A stretch of DNA of 64,000 nucleotides from Robiginitomaculum_A sp036478535. Lineage in GTDB: Bacteria > Pseudomonadota > Alphaproteobacteria > Caulobacterales > Maricaulaceae. The stretch lies in contig OZ245059.1 of NCBI GenBank assembly GCA_965224735.1, positions 2,232,001 to 2,296,000 on the forward strand, written 5' to 3'. Within the stretch, counting starts at the first letter, position 1. Every line of letters starts with the position of its first letter. Below, piece by piece: positions 7,050 to 16,089 of this stretch. The notes beneath the pieces are model-generated. The model was not told where the DNA came from. It was given only the letters and a program-made list of their open reading frames with translations, and made no database searches. Made by a program: the position numbers and the translations under genes.

Positions 7050-9101
7050 ATGTCCATATCAGAACTAACCAAATTACCACCGATTGTTGGCGCCGTTGGC
7101 TTGTTAATCGCCTTTATTTTATATGTTGTAGTTAAGCGTTATCCAGAAGGCGATGGCGCTGTCAAAAAAATTGGTGACCAAATTCATTTGGGCGCTATGG
7201 TGTTTATGAAACGCGAGTATAAAATGCTGGTCGTGTTTCTGGCTATCCTTACCGCCCTTGTCTGGTGGAAGTTGGGAAAAGATACAGGCATTGCCGTAGT
7301 TGCGGGGGCTGTGTCCTCATCCATTGCCGGTTGGCTTGGCATGTATGCGGCCACGAAAGCCAATGTGCGCACGGCAACAGCCGCGCAGCAACATGGATCG
7401 GCCAAGGCTTTGACCGTAGCGTTTTTTGGCGGCTCTATCATGGGGTTATGTGTGGCATCACTGGGCCTCATTGGTCTTGGCGGGTTGTTCATGATATTCG
7501 GCATTGGCGACGCCGAGGGCGAAACGCTTAGCCATAGTGTGCACGCGCTAGAAGGCTTTGGCATGGGCGCGTCTTGTGTGGCGCTGTTCTCGCGCGTGGG
7601 CGGTGGCATTTTTACCAAGTCTGCTGATGTTGGTGCTGACCTTGTTGGTAAGATTGAAGCAGGTATTCCAGAAGATGACCCCCGTAACCCAGGCGTAATT
7701 GCTGATAATGTTGGTGATAATGTTGGCGACGTTGCAGGTATGGGTTCTGATATTTTTGAAAGTTATTGCGGCGCGATGATTGCCTCGATAGCTATTGCCT
7801 TTACCATGGGAAGCTCAACTTTGATGTTCTTGCCATTGGCACTTGCAACAGTTGGCCTTTTAGCGTCTATTTTGATGATTGGCGTTGTGAAAATGGCGTC
7901 TGGCGCTGCGCCTGCAACGGCGCTTCGCACGGGTACACTCGGCGCGCCAGTCCTCTTTTTAGCAGCAGCTTATTTCGTTGTGCAAAAACTTGGTATTGAT
8001 GTGGAAAATTTGGCTGATGTTGATAAAAGCCTCAATGTTTGGTTCGCCGTTGTTTGCGGCGCTGCAGGCGGCGTGGCCATTGGACTGATTACAGAATATT
8101 ACACAGCTGGTGCGCCTATTCGTAAAATTGCCAAATCTGGCGAGACGGGCCCAGCGACTGTGATGATTACAGGCCTCTCTGTTGGTATGCAATCCGTAGT
8201 GATACCGGTTTTAGTGATTGCCGCAATAATTTTTGTTTCTACCCAACTCGCCGGGCTTTATGGCGTTGGTATTGCGGCGGTGGGTATGCTGTCAACTGTT
8301 GGCATTACGATGGCTATTGATGCTTATGGCCCTGTTGCCGATAATGCAGGCGGCATTGCAGAAATGGCTGGCATGGGGGAGGAAGTGCGTGAGATCACAG
8401 ACGGTCTTGACGAGCTTGGCAATACTACAGCGGCCATTGGTAAGGGATTTGCGATTGGCGCGGCAGCGCTCGCAGCGCTTGCGATTATCGCTGCTTTTGG
8501 CGCAACAGTGAAGCATAATTTCCCTGAGTTTACCCTTGAGCTTTCCGAGCCAAAGGTTTTGGTCGGCTTATTTATTGGCGGCACGATTCCGTTCCTTATT
8601 TCTGCGATCACTATGACAGCAGTAGGAGATGCGGCTTTTGAAATGATCAATGAAATCCGTCGTCAGTTCAAAGAAATTCCTGGCCTTCTGGAAGGCAAGG
8701 CAGATCCAGATACCGCCAAATGCATAGACATCGCCACTACGGCAGCGCTTAAGAAAATGCTACTGCCTGGCATTATTGCTGTGGCGATGCCGCCGCTTGT
8801 TGGCTTCGTTTTAGGTGCGGAAAGCCTTGGCGGGTTCTTAGCAGGGGCTTTACTTGCTTGTGTGCTTATGGCTTTGTTTATGGCGAACGCTGGCGGCGCT
8901 TGGGACAATGCTAAAAAATACGTCGAGAAAGGCAATTATGGCGGCAAAGGCACAGATACGCACACCGCTGTTGTTGTTGGTGATACTGTTGGAGACCCGT
9001 TCAAAGACACATCAGGCCCATCTATGAACATTTTGATTAACGTGATGGCAATCGTAAGCCTCGTAATCGCCCCGCTTTTAACCATAGGCGGTTTGTTCTA
9101 A
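7050..9101 (+). CDS. hppA: Membrane pyrophosphatase, K+-dependent type
   Basis: Integral membrane ion pump of 683 aa with about 16 TM segments that uses PPi hydrolysis to move H+ (or Na+) across the inner membrane. The substrate loop DNVGDNVGDVAGMGSD is near residues 218-233, and the C-terminal GDTVGDPFKDTSGPSMN is intact. The K+-determining site reads GNTTAAIGKG (about residue 455), with Ala where K+-independent enzymes have Lys. By family knowledge this marks the K+-dependent branch, which includes Na+ pumps. H+ versus Na+ use cannot be settled here. A GGGGG ribosome site precedes the ATG. It stands alone, followed by the haemoglobin gene after 85 bases. Confidence 0.96.
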   Translation: MSISELTKLPPIVGAVGLLIAFILYVVVKRYPEGDGAVKKIGDQIHLGAMVFMKREYKMLVVFLAILTALVWWKLGKDTGIAVVAGAVSSSIAGWLGMYAATKANVRTATAAQQHGSAKALTVAFFGGSIMGLCVASLGLIGLGGLFMIFGIGDAEGETLSHSVHALEGFGMGASCVALFSRVGGGIFTKSADVGADLVGKIEAGIPEDDPRNPGVIADNVGDNVGDVAGMGSDIFESYCGAMIASIAIAFTMGSSTLMFLPLALATVGLLASILMIGVVKMASGAAPATALRTGTLGAPVLFLAAAYFVVQKLGIDVENLADVDKSLNVWFAVVCGAAGGVAIGLITEYYTAGAPIRKIAKSGETGPATVMITGLSVGMQSVVIPVLVIAAIIFVSTQLAGLYGVGIAAVGMLSTVGITMAIDAYGPVADNAGGIAEMAGMGEEVREITDGLDELGNTTAAIGKGFAIGAAALAALAIIAAFGATVKHNFPEFTLELSEPKVLVGLFIGGTIPFLISAITMTAVGDAAFEMINEIRRQFKEIPGLLEGKADPDTAKCIDIATTAALKKMLLPGIIAVAMPPLVGFVLGAESLGGFLAGALLACVLMALFMANAGGAWDNAKKYVEKGNYGGKGTDTHTAVVVGDTVGDPFKDTSGPSMNILINVMAIVSLVIAPLLTIGGLF

Positions 9102-9186
9102 GAAACAGAAGACTAACGCAGTGACAATTTGCCGTATATTCACCATCGTAAAAACCTTTAAAGGTGATGCGAGATAGGGGGTTCTT

Positions 9187-9639
9187 ATGAGCGAACATAT
9201 AAGCGCGCAGCCCATTACTGAAGAAGACATCACGGCGATCACCAAGGTGTTTTATGCGTGGGTGCGCAGGGACAATTTACTTGGTCCTATATTTAATGAA
9301 AAAATTGGTACGAGCAACGATAAATGGAAACCACATATTGCTCATATCAATGATTTTTGGTCGGGAATATTTTTAAAATCAAACCGTTTTAACGGCAACC
9401 CCATGACAAAACATGCTTTTCTTGAAGGCCTTACGCCTGCGCATTTTACGCGCTGGCTGGAATTGTTCGAAAAAGCTGGCGCGAAAACACTCCCCCCTAC
9501 CAAAGCCGCGCATTTCAACGCTACCGCCAAACGTATAGGCCAGTCCTTGCAAATGGGCCTCGCCTTCCACTATAGCAGTAACAACATAGAGCCAAACCCG
9601 TTCAATGAGTTTGGCCTTCCTAAGGGTATTAAGAACTGA
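9187..9639 (+). CDS. Group III truncated haemoglobin
   Basis: A cytoplasmic haem protein of 150 aa. The pattern FYAWVRRDNLLGPIF, NDFWSGIF, then HFTRWLELF is the group III (P) truncated globin signature; the His of HFTRW is the likely proximal haem ligand. Group III globins such as Campylobacter Ctb bind O2 or NO tightly and are linked to NO or redox defence; the role here is inferred. AGGGGG lies eight bases before the start. It may be cotranscribed with hppA. Confidence 0.88.
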   Translation: MSEHISAQPITEEDITAITKVFYAWVRRDNLLGPIFNEKIGTSNDKWKPHIAHINDFWSGIFLKSNRFNGNPMTKHAFLEGLTPAHFTRWLELFEKAGAKTLPPTKAAHFNATAKRIGQSLQMGLAFHYSSNNIEPNPFNEFGLPKGIKN

Positions 9640-9677
9640 TACATAATAGGCATTACCGCTTGATTTATTTTGCCTAA

Positions 9678-9778
9678 GGGCTATAAGCCCAATTCCTCAA
9701 ATATTTGAGGCGCAACCATGTTGGCTAATGGCATGCCAGCTGGTTCAAATGTTCGGCGATATTTGCTTTAATATCGCC
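9678..9778 (+). promoter_or_regulatory. rpmI-rplT leader with three hairpins
   Basis: Three strong inverted repeats precede rpmI: GGGCT/AGCCC (9678-9690), the 16-base palindrome CCTCAAAT/ATTTGAGG (9695-9710), and a 9-bp stem with a six-base loop (GGCGATATT, 9755-9763, with 9770-9778) ending 19 bases before the rpmI ATG. infC, the usual upstream gene, is absent. Such leaders of rpmI-rplT are often L20-binding autoregulatory structures; that role is inference. Confidence 0.45.
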
Positions 9779-9797
9779 ATAAATAATGGAGAACGAA

Positions 9798-9998
9798 ATG
9801 CCAAAAATGAAGACTAAAAGCAGTGCTAAAAAGCGCTTCAAGCTGACCAAGTCAGGCAAAGTGAAAGCCGCATCTGCCGGAAAACAACACGGTATGATCA
9901 AACGTACAAATAAGCAAATCCGCAACAAACGCGGTACACACGTGCTTAATGAGTGCGATGGGCGCGTTATTCGCAAAATATTCATGCCAAACGGCTAG
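9798..9998 (+). CDS. rpmI: 50S ribosomal protein bL35
   Basis: A small basic protein of 66 aa (MPKMKTKSSAKKRF start, typical of L35) in the large ribosomal subunit. The ATG at 9798 is chosen because GGAGA lies seven bases upstream and the protein then starts as in the family; an in-frame ATG at 9786 precedes that SD. It is followed after 23 bases by rplT, the conserved pair. infC is not adjacent. Confidence 0.97.
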   Translation: MPKMKTKSSAKKRFKLTKSGKVKAASAGKQHGMIKRTNKQIRNKRGTHVLNECDGRVIRKIFMPNG

Positions 9999-10021
9999 TC
10001 ATTAAAATATTGGAGTAGAAA

Positions 10022-10378
10022 ATGGCACGAGTATCAAGAGGTGTTACTAAACATGCACGTCATAAAAAAATTACTGACGCGGCAAAAGGTTATAGAGGCC
10101 GCCGTAAGAACACATTTCGCATTGCTAATCAGGCTGTGGAAAAAGCGGGTCAATACGCGTATATTGGCCGCAAACTTAAGAAGCGCCAATACCGCGCGCT
10201 CTGGATTCAGCGTATTAACGCGGCTGTGCGCGAGCACGGCTTGAACTATGCTACTTTCATCGGTGGTGTTCATAAAGCGGGCATCAAAATTGATCGCAAA
10301 ATGCTTTCTGACCTTGCAGTGTCTGAACCTGTAGCCTTTAAAGCCATTGTTGACATGGCCAAAACTGCGCTTAAATAA
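10022..10378 (+). CDS. rplT: 50S ribosomal protein bL20
   Basis: A 118-aa basic protein that binds 23S rRNA early in large-subunit assembly. N-terminal MARVSRGVTKHARHKK and GRRKNTFRIANQAVEKA are family hallmarks. L20 commonly represses its own operon by binding the leader mRNA, which would fit the hairpins ahead of rpmI. SD TGGAG lies just upstream. A strong terminator follows at 10401-10434. Confidence 0.98.
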   Translation: MARVSRGVTKHARHKKITDAAKGYRGRRKNTFRIANQAVEKAGQYAYIGRKLKKRQYRALWIQRINAAVREHGLNYATFIGGVHKAGIKIDRKMLSDLAVSEPVAFKAIVDMAKTALK

Positions 10379-10400
10379 ACCCACGTATCTTAATGATTTA

Positions 10401-10434
10401 AAAACGGCTTCTTGTCACCAAGAGGCCGTTTTTT
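10401..10434 (+). terminator. Rho-independent terminator after rplT
   Basis: AAAACGGC (10401-10408) pairs with GCCGTTTT, with the stem extended by TTCTTG/CAAGAG around a TCAC loop, then TTTTTT. It separates rpmI-rplT from pheST. Confidence 0.9.
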
Positions 10435-10505
10435 ATTGACGCTAACCTTGCAAATTGCCACAACAAAGACGGCTAAACAAAGACTAAGAGAATACGGATA
10501 TATCC

Positions 10506-11612
10506 ATGAGCGACTTAAGTGCACTAAAAGATAAATACGCAGCGCAAATAAAAACGGTTGAAACTTTGGCCGCGCTTGATGATGTCCGCGTGGCAGCACT
10601 TGGCAAAAAGGGTGAGGTTAGTATGCAAATGCGCACGCTTGGTCAGATGAGCGTGGATGAGAAAAAAGTGATGGGCCCTGCGCTAAATAGCCTTAAAAGC
10701 GAACTTGCTGCAATGGTAAAAGTACGCAAAAGCGTGCTTGAGGGCGAAGCTTTAAACGCCGCGCTTGCTAGCGAAACCCTAGATATGTCATTGCCTATAA
10801 AAACGGAAACAGGCACATTGCATCCCGTCATGCAGGTCATGGAAGAAATGGCAGTTATTTTCGCAGGCCAAGGCTTTTCCCTCGCCGAAGGTCCAGATAT
10901 TGAAGACGATTTTCATAACTTTACCGCGCTGAATTTTCCGCCCGGGCACCCTGCGCACGACATGCACGACACATTTTTTCTCAAACCAAGTTTCACAAAA
11001 GACGTGGATGACGATAGCCCAACAGAGAAACATAAGAGTGAGAAGATGGTGTTGCGTACGCACACCTCGCCCGTGCAAATCCGCACCATGATGAGCCAAG
11101 AACCGCCTATTCGCATTATTGCGCCTGGGCGCACTTATAGATGCGATAGCGACCAAACCCACACGCCTATGTTCCATCAAGTTGAAGGTCTCGTGATTGA
11201 TAAAACCACGACTATGGCACACCTGAAAGGCTGCCTTATGGATTTTGTATCCGCATTTTTTGAAACCGACGTAGAAACGCGCTTTCGCCCGCACCATTTC
11301 CCGTTCACAGAGCCATCAGCAGAAATGGATGTGCGCTATGAACGCGTGGGTGATGAAATCCGTATAGGCCAAGGGGATAATTGGATGGAGATTTTGGGCT
11401 GCGGCATGGTACACCCTAATGTATTGACCTCTTGCGGCCTCGACCCTAATGAGTATCAAGGCTTCGCGTTCGGCATGGGGGTTGATCGTCTGGCAATGCT
11501 TAAATACGGTATGCCAGATCTACGCGATATGTTCGCAGGCGACCCAAGATGGCTAGCCCATTATGGGTTCAGCCCGCTCCTGCAAGCGAATTTGGCGACG
11601 GGGCTTAGTTAA
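10506..11612 (+). CDS. pheS: Phenylalanyl-tRNA synthetase alpha subunit
   Basis: The 368-aa catalytic subunit of the (alpha-beta)2 PheRS that charges tRNA-Phe. It has an N-terminal coiled-coil region (residues 1-90) and then the class II core: motif 2 (PIRIIAPGRTYRCDSDQTH) and motif 3 (GFAFGMGVDRLAMLKYG) are intact. A short acidic insertion (DVDDDSPTEKHKSEK) sits in the core. It is followed by pheT after 111 bases. Confidence 0.97.
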   Translation: MSDLSALKDKYAAQIKTVETLAALDDVRVAALGKKGEVSMQMRTLGQMSVDEKKVMGPALNSLKSELAAMVKVRKSVLEGEALNAALASETLDMSLPIKTETGTLHPVMQVMEEMAVIFAGQGFSLAEGPDIEDDFHNFTALNFPPGHPAHDMHDTFFLKPSFTKDVDDDSPTEKHKSEKMVLRTHTSPVQIRTMMSQEPPIRIIAPGRTYRCDSDQTHTPMFHQVEGLVIDKTTTMAHLKGCLMDFVSAFFETDVETRFRPHHFPFTEPSAEMDVRYERVGDEIRIGQGDNWMEILGCGMVHPNVLTSCGLDPNEYQGFAFGMGVDRLAMLKYGMPDLRDMFAGDPRWLAHYGFSPLLQANLATGLS

Positions 11613-11723
11613 AATAGTGGAAATAGTGGTAAATATTTGGACAAGTTTTTCGCCAGAAATTGTCTCGGCGGCTCTGATGTAATCGTGCAAAAAGCAGCAG
11701 AAAAATTAAAGAAAGACTAGGCC

Positions 11724-14120
11724 ATGAAATTCACATTAAGCTGGCTCAAAGAGCATTTAGAAACAAACGCGGGCATTGACGAAGTGGTCCAAGCCATGAC
11801 GCTTGCAGGGCTTGAGGTTGAGGGGGTGGAGAACCCCGCCGAGAAACTTGCCGTTTTTTCTATTGCCAAAGTTATCAGCGCGGAGAAGCACCCTGATGCT
11901 GATCGCCTGAAAATTTGCCAAGTTGAAACGCGCGAAGGCGTGCTTCAAATCGTGTGCGGCGCGCCCAATGCACGCGCAGGCATGACTGTAGCGTTTGCGC
12001 CTTTGGGTGCGTTTATACCAGGTCTTGATTTTAGCCTCGATAAAAAGCCGCGCAAAATTCGCGGAATCGAAAGCTTTGGCATGATGTGCTCGACTAAAGA
12101 ATTGGAAATAGGCGATGATCAGGACAGTATTATGGATTTGGATAACACCCTAGAAATGGGTATGCCGCTTGCGGACGCGCTTGGACTTAATGACCCTGTG
12201 ATAGATTTTGAAGTCACGCCGAACCGTCCCGATTGGCTGGGCGTTGATAATATTGCGCGCGACTTGGCTACAGCAGGTCTTGGAAAATGGATTACGCCCG
12301 ATGTGAAATCCGTTAAAGGCAGCTTTCCCTGCTCTCTTAAGATAGAAATAAATGCGCCAGATGCCTGCCCCGTTTTTGCAGGCCGCGTCATTAAAGGCGT
12401 GAAAAATGGCCCCTCACCAAAATGGCTACAAGACAAATTAAAAGCCATTGGCCTGCGTCCAGTTTCCGCCCTTGTCGACATAACAAATTTCGTCACTTAT
12501 GACCGCGCTCGGCCATTGCATGTTTATGACCTTAGTAAATTAACAGGCACGGTGCGCGCGCGCTTTGGCAAGGGCGAAATTTTCGACGCTCTGGATGATA
12601 AGAAATATTCCTGCACAAAGGATATGTGCGTGATTGCAGATGATGCACGCGTGCTTGGCCTTGGCGGTATTATGGGCGGGACTTACTCTGGTTGCTCAGA
12701 AGACACAGCGGATATATTGCTTGAATGCGCCTATTTCGACCCGCTTATTACCCGCAAAACAGCCAAGAAACTTGGCATTAATTCAGACGCAAAATACAGA
12801 TTTGAGCGGGGCGTGGATACGGGCTTTGTGCTGGGCGGCATTGAAATGGCAACCCAGCTTATCCTTGATGTTTGCGGCGGCGAAGTGTCGGATGTGTGTG
12901 TTGCTGGTGAAGTGCCTGCGGTGCCTGCACCCATAGAGTTTGAACCTGCGCAAAACAAACGTCTCACAGGGGTTGATGTGCCCGAGAAAGAAATGGTGAA
13001 GATTTTAGAGACGCTGGGTTTTGGTGTGCTGGGTTTTGGTGTTAAGACAGGGGAAATTTGGACGGTTACTGTGCCAAGCCACCGCCGTGATTGTACTATG
13101 GGCGCAGATTTGGTTGAAGAAATAATCCGTATTCACGGCCTGCACAAAATGCAGGCGCAAAGCTTGCCAGCACTACCGCGAAGCGGTGCTCCTGCTACGG
13201 ATTTGCAAAATAAACTTCGCCATGCGCGGCGAGCGTTAGCAAATAATGGTCTTTCGGAAACTGTATCTTGGTCTTTTGTCTCAAAAGCGCAAGCCCAAGC
13301 TTTTGATGGAGGCGATGATGCGCTTGATCTTGATAATCCAATTTCGCCCGAACTTTCTACGATGCGCCCTTCTGCGCTCATCCATCTTTTACTTGCAGGG
13401 CAAAAAGCGGCAAACAAAGGGTATACACGCGCGGCAATGTTTGAGGCAGGGCCGACATATCAGAGCATCAAGCCTGACGGCCAAGCGCCAAGCATTGCTG
13501 GTATGCGCCGCATTGAAAACGCCCGTGATTGGCAAGGCGAGAAAACGATAGATGCATTTACAGCAAAAGCGGATGCCATAGCGGCTCTTAAAGCCATGGG
13601 TGCAAAGGTAAATAATTTACAAATCACAGTGTCAACAGGAAGCTATTGGCACCCAGGCCGTAGCGGCCGTATTCAAATGGGTTCCAAGAAAATCCTTGCA
13701 GATTTTGGCGAATTGCATCCTGGCACACTAAAGACGCTAGGGATTGAATGCCGTGTGGCCGCGTTTGAAATTTGGCCTGAGGCTCTGCCTGCGGCGCGAA
13801 AAAAGAAAACCAAATCTAAAGGCGCCCTTGTGCTCTCAGACCTCATGCCTTTGCACCGTGACTTTGCTTTTATCGTACCTGAAAATACGCCCGCAGATAC
13901 ATTGTTACGCGCGGTTAAAAGTGCCGACAAAGCTCTCATAACGGATGTGGCTTTATTTGATGTGTATCAGGGCAAGGGGATTGAAGATGGTTATAAATCT
14001 TTGGCGCTTGACGTGACCATTTCGCCAAAAACCGAAACTCTTACCGATAAGGACATAGAAGCGCTGAGCGGCAAAATTGTTGCTCAGGCTAAAAAAGTGG
14101 GCGGGGAATTAAGGGGCTAA
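11724..14120 (+). CDS. pheT: Phenylalanyl-tRNA synthetase beta subunit
   Basis: The 798-aa beta subunit with the usual domain order: tRNA-binding OB fold (about 40-150, PDADRLKICQVE), B3/B4 editing domain (about 210-390), B5 (about 405-475), a catalytic-like core, and the C-terminal anticodon-binding FDX-ACB domain (about 705-797, SDLMPLHRDFAF). It partners PheS. A short in-frame duplication-like stretch, GFGVLGFGV, is seen near residue 432. A terminator hairpin follows at 14152. Confidence 0.97.
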   Translation: MKFTLSWLKEHLETNAGIDEVVQAMTLAGLEVEGVENPAEKLAVFSIAKVISAEKHPDADRLKICQVETREGVLQIVCGAPNARAGMTVAFAPLGAFIPGLDFSLDKKPRKIRGIESFGMMCSTKELEIGDDQDSIMDLDNTLEMGMPLADALGLNDPVIDFEVTPNRPDWLGVDNIARDLATAGLGKWITPDVKSVKGSFPCSLKIEINAPDACPVFAGRVIKGVKNGPSPKWLQDKLKAIGLRPVSALVDITNFVTYDRARPLHVYDLSKLTGTVRARFGKGEIFDALDDKKYSCTKDMCVIADDARVLGLGGIMGGTYSGCSEDTADILLECAYFDPLITRKTAKKLGINSDAKYRFERGVDTGFVLGGIEMATQLILDVCGGEVSDVCVAGEVPAVPAPIEFEPAQNKRLTGVDVPEKEMVKILETLGFGVLGFGVKTGEIWTVTVPSHRRDCTMGADLVEEIIRIHGLHKMQAQSLPALPRSGAPATDLQNKLRHARRALANNGLSETVSWSFVSKAQAQAFDGGDDALDLDNPISPELSTMRPSALIHLLLAGQKAANKGYTRAAMFEAGPTYQSIKPDGQAPSIAGMRRIENARDWQGEKTIDAFTAKADAIAALKAMGAKVNNLQITVSTGSYWHPGRSGRIQMGSKKILADFGELHPGTLKTLGIECRVAAFEIWPEALPAARKKKTKSKGALVLSDLMPLHRDFAFIVPENTPADTLLRAVKSADKALITDVALFDVYQGKGIEDGYKSLALDVTISPKTETLTDKDIEALSGKIVAQAKKVGGELRG

Positions 14121-14151
14121 CGCTCAACCAAAATCTTGCTGATACTTAGTA

Positions 14152-14186
14152 TACAGTGGTTTTTACCGCTGTAGTCATTTTTTGCT
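14152..14186 (+). terminator. Terminator after pheT
   Basis: TACAGTGGT (14152-14160) pairs with ACCGCTGTA (14165-14173), nine pairs including one G-U, with a TTTT loop; four bases later comes TTTTTT. It ends pheST and faces the convergent eipA region. Confidence 0.75.
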
Positions 14187-14189
14187 CCT

Positions 14190-14324
14190 TTATGCATCGT
14201 TTCTAAATGCTGCCATTAGCCGTTTCCCACATTGCGCCACATGTTCAACTTCATCGAGGTGAACTACGCGCCATTCCAGATCAGCAATATGCTTGAGGCT
14301 GTGTTTTAACCGTTTCAGGAAAAT
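14190..14324 (-). other. Open stretch in frame with and after eipA stop
   Basis: Directly after the eipA TAG the same frame stays open for 44 codons to a TAA at 14190-14192. The translation is amphipathic and protein-like (it includes LEWRVVHLDEVEHVAQ and GKRLMAAFRNDA) but has no good start codon or ribosome site. It could be a relict of a gene, a lost C-terminal extension, or chance. No family recognised. Confidence 0.25.
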
Positions 14325-14960
14325 CTAAAATGGCCAAATACCTTTTTTACGCTTGTAGGACAAATACCCGATATTAGCGCCCAACCGCGCGCCGACGCCA
14401 GTGCGGATCGGTGCGAGGGTGATGCCATTTGCGCGCTGATAATTAACGCCCATGCCCGCAACGACATAGGCCGAGCCATCAACGCCTGGGAAGCGGCGAT
14501 AAATATAATCGGGATTTTTCAAATTATAAACAAGGGTAAAGACTTTGGAAGCATTGCCGCCCCAATCCCAGCCTATACTTGGCCCGCGCCAATAAACCGC
14601 TTGCTTGCGGCCGTCTTTCATCCAAAGTGTACCATTGCCGTACCGCAGTCCAGCAATGAAAGCGCCGCTGCCTTCTTGCCCCGTAATATAGCCAACGGGG
14701 CGGCCTTGTTTGTGAAACAGGCGCTCAATCATAGAGGCGGCGCTCTCCGAAGTTACACCCAAATGGGTCGAAACCGCATTGACCAGATCTGTTTCATTAT
14801 AGGTTGCATTCGCATTGACTTGCTGTGCGGTGCGGGCATCTGAATGGCCTGTGGGATTTGATTGGGTTGTTGAACAGCCAGAAAGCCCAAGGCCAGCAAC
14901 TATAAATGCCGTAACACATATTTTAGGCAAGTGCCGATTTTGTCTAAAAATTTCCATCAT
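14325..14960 (-). CDS. eipA: EipA/DUF1134 envelope integrity protein
   Basis: A predicted lipoprotein of 211 aa. The signal sequence ends in lipobox LSGC with Cys29. The rest matches DUF1134 (EipA of Brucella and relatives): GAFIAGLRYGNGTLW, YWRGPSIGWDWGG, YRRFPGVDGSAYVVAGMGV, LAPIRTGVGARLGANIGYL. Brucella EipA is a small periplasmic beta-barrel needed for envelope integrity; most homologues carry a cleaved signal peptide, so the lipobox here is notable. GGAGG lies five bases before the first of two consecutive ATGs. The upstream region carries a CtrA half-site (15003-15010). Confidence 0.88.
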   Translation of the reverse strand: MMEIFRQNRHLPKICVTAFIVAGLGLSGCSTTQSNPTGHSDARTAQQVNANATYNETDLVNAVSTHLGVTSESAASMIERLFHKQGRPVGYITGQEGSGAFIAGLRYGNGTLWMKDGRKQAVYWRGPSIGWDWGGNASKVFTLVYNLKNPDYIYRRFPGVDGSAYVVAGMGVNYQRANGITLAPIRTGVGARLGANIGYLSYKRKKGIWPF

Positions 14961-15002
14961 AAAATCCTCCGCATAAAAACACTACCCCCATGGTGCAAGC
15001 TT

Positions 15003-15010
15003 ATGGTTAA
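15003..15010 (-). promoter_or_regulatory. CtrA half-site upstream of eipA
   Basis: TTAACCAT on the minus strand, 43 bases before the eipA ATG. This is the known Caulobacter CtrA half-site. The second half (TTAA seven bases upstream) is degenerate (TTTG). Confidence 0.4.
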
Positions 15011-15237
15011 TGAAAGGCAAAAATATGGCAAATAATATGTTAAAGTTTGGAGAGAAAACCTCAGGCTTTGTAAAAGAACAATGTAGAAAAATTTGTGGTT
15101 AGCGGAATATCTTTCGTCTTATAGATGGTCATGAACCCAGGGCGGTTCAAAAAGTAATTATTTTTAACTCTACACTAGCCATTTGTATGTGGCGTGCTTA
15201 GATTATGGAAAATGGATTTGGCTTATAGGAGCACAAA

Positions 15238-16071
15238 ATGGCAGGAAGAAACTTCCCCAAGGGTGAATTAATGAAAGGCCGCAAGGGCCTGATTATGGGC
15301 GTAGCTAATAAGAACTCTATTGCATGGGCCATAGCCGAGCAGCTCGCCGCACAAGGCGCAGAGCTTGCTTTTACGTACCAAGGCGAAAAGCTAGAGCGCC
15401 GCGTGCGCCCACTCGCTGAAAGCGTTGGGGCAAGCATTGTCGAGCCATGTGACGTGACCGATGATGCGAGCATGGATGCATTGTTTGCTACCCTGAAAGA
15501 CAAATGGGGTGAGATGAATTTTCTCGTGCACTCCATTGCCTTTGCTGGCCGCGACCAACTTGCAGACAGCTTTATTGATAACACCACGCGCGAGGGTTTT
15601 AAAATGGCGCTAGATATTTCCGCTTATAGTTTTGTCGATGCGGGTCGCCGCGCCAGCCAAATGATGAGCGCAGGCGGATCTATGGTCACGATGACCTATT
15701 TGGGCTCCGAGCGGGTTGTGCCCAATTACAATGTGATGGGCGTTGCCAAAGCTGCGCTAGAAGCATGCACTCGCTATATGGCAGCAGACCTTGGCCCGCG
15801 CGGGATTCGCGTTAATGCTATATCTGCTGGCCCTATTAAAACGCTCGCGGCTGCGGGAATTGGTTCTGGCCGCCATATGTTCCGTTTCAACAAAGCGACT
15901 GCCGCTATGCAAGAACACACGGACTTAGAAGGCGTTGCGGGCGCAGCATTATATCTGCTCTCGAATCTTGGCCGCTCCTGCACAGGGGAAACTCACCATG
16001 TAGACGGCGGTTTCCACGCCATCGCCATGCCCCAAGAGCGGGCATTGAAGGATAGCCTTAAGATAGATTAA
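15238..16071 (+). CDS. fabI: Enoyl-ACP reductase (NADH), FabI
   Basis: A 277-aa short-chain dehydrogenase that performs the last step of each fatty-acid elongation cycle. The FabI-specific start of the Rossmann fold (GLIMGVANKNSIAWAIA) and the catalytic YNVMGVAKAALEA (Tyr-x6-Lys) are present, as is DLGPRGIRVNAISAGPIKTLAAAGI. GGAG lies six bases before 15238; an in-frame ATG at 15271 (MKGRKGL) would remove 11 residues and is also plausible. It is the target class of triclosan. It appears monocistronic. Confidence 0.96.
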   Translation: MAGRNFPKGELMKGRKGLIMGVANKNSIAWAIAEQLAAQGAELAFTYQGEKLERRVRPLAESVGASIVEPCDVTDDASMDALFATLKDKWGEMNFLVHSIAFAGRDQLADSFIDNTTREGFKMALDISAYSFVDAGRRASQMMSAGGSMVTMTYLGSERVVPNYNVMGVAKAALEACTRYMAADLGPRGIRVNAISAGPIKTLAAAGIGSGRHMFRFNKATAAMQEHTDLEGVAGAALYLLSNLGRSCTGETHHVDGGFHAIAMPQERALKDSLKID

Positions 16072-16089
16072 GTTTGAATCATGACTGTC

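Noticed and set aside
9740..9752. tRNA-like GGTTCAAAT motif
   Set aside because: No matching T-arm, acceptor stem or anticodon arm around it.
14147..14186. 10-residue minus-strand ORF with AGGAG (MTTAVKTTVY)
   Set aside because: It coincides with the pheT terminator hairpin; the SD-like bases are the complement of the region after the T-run.
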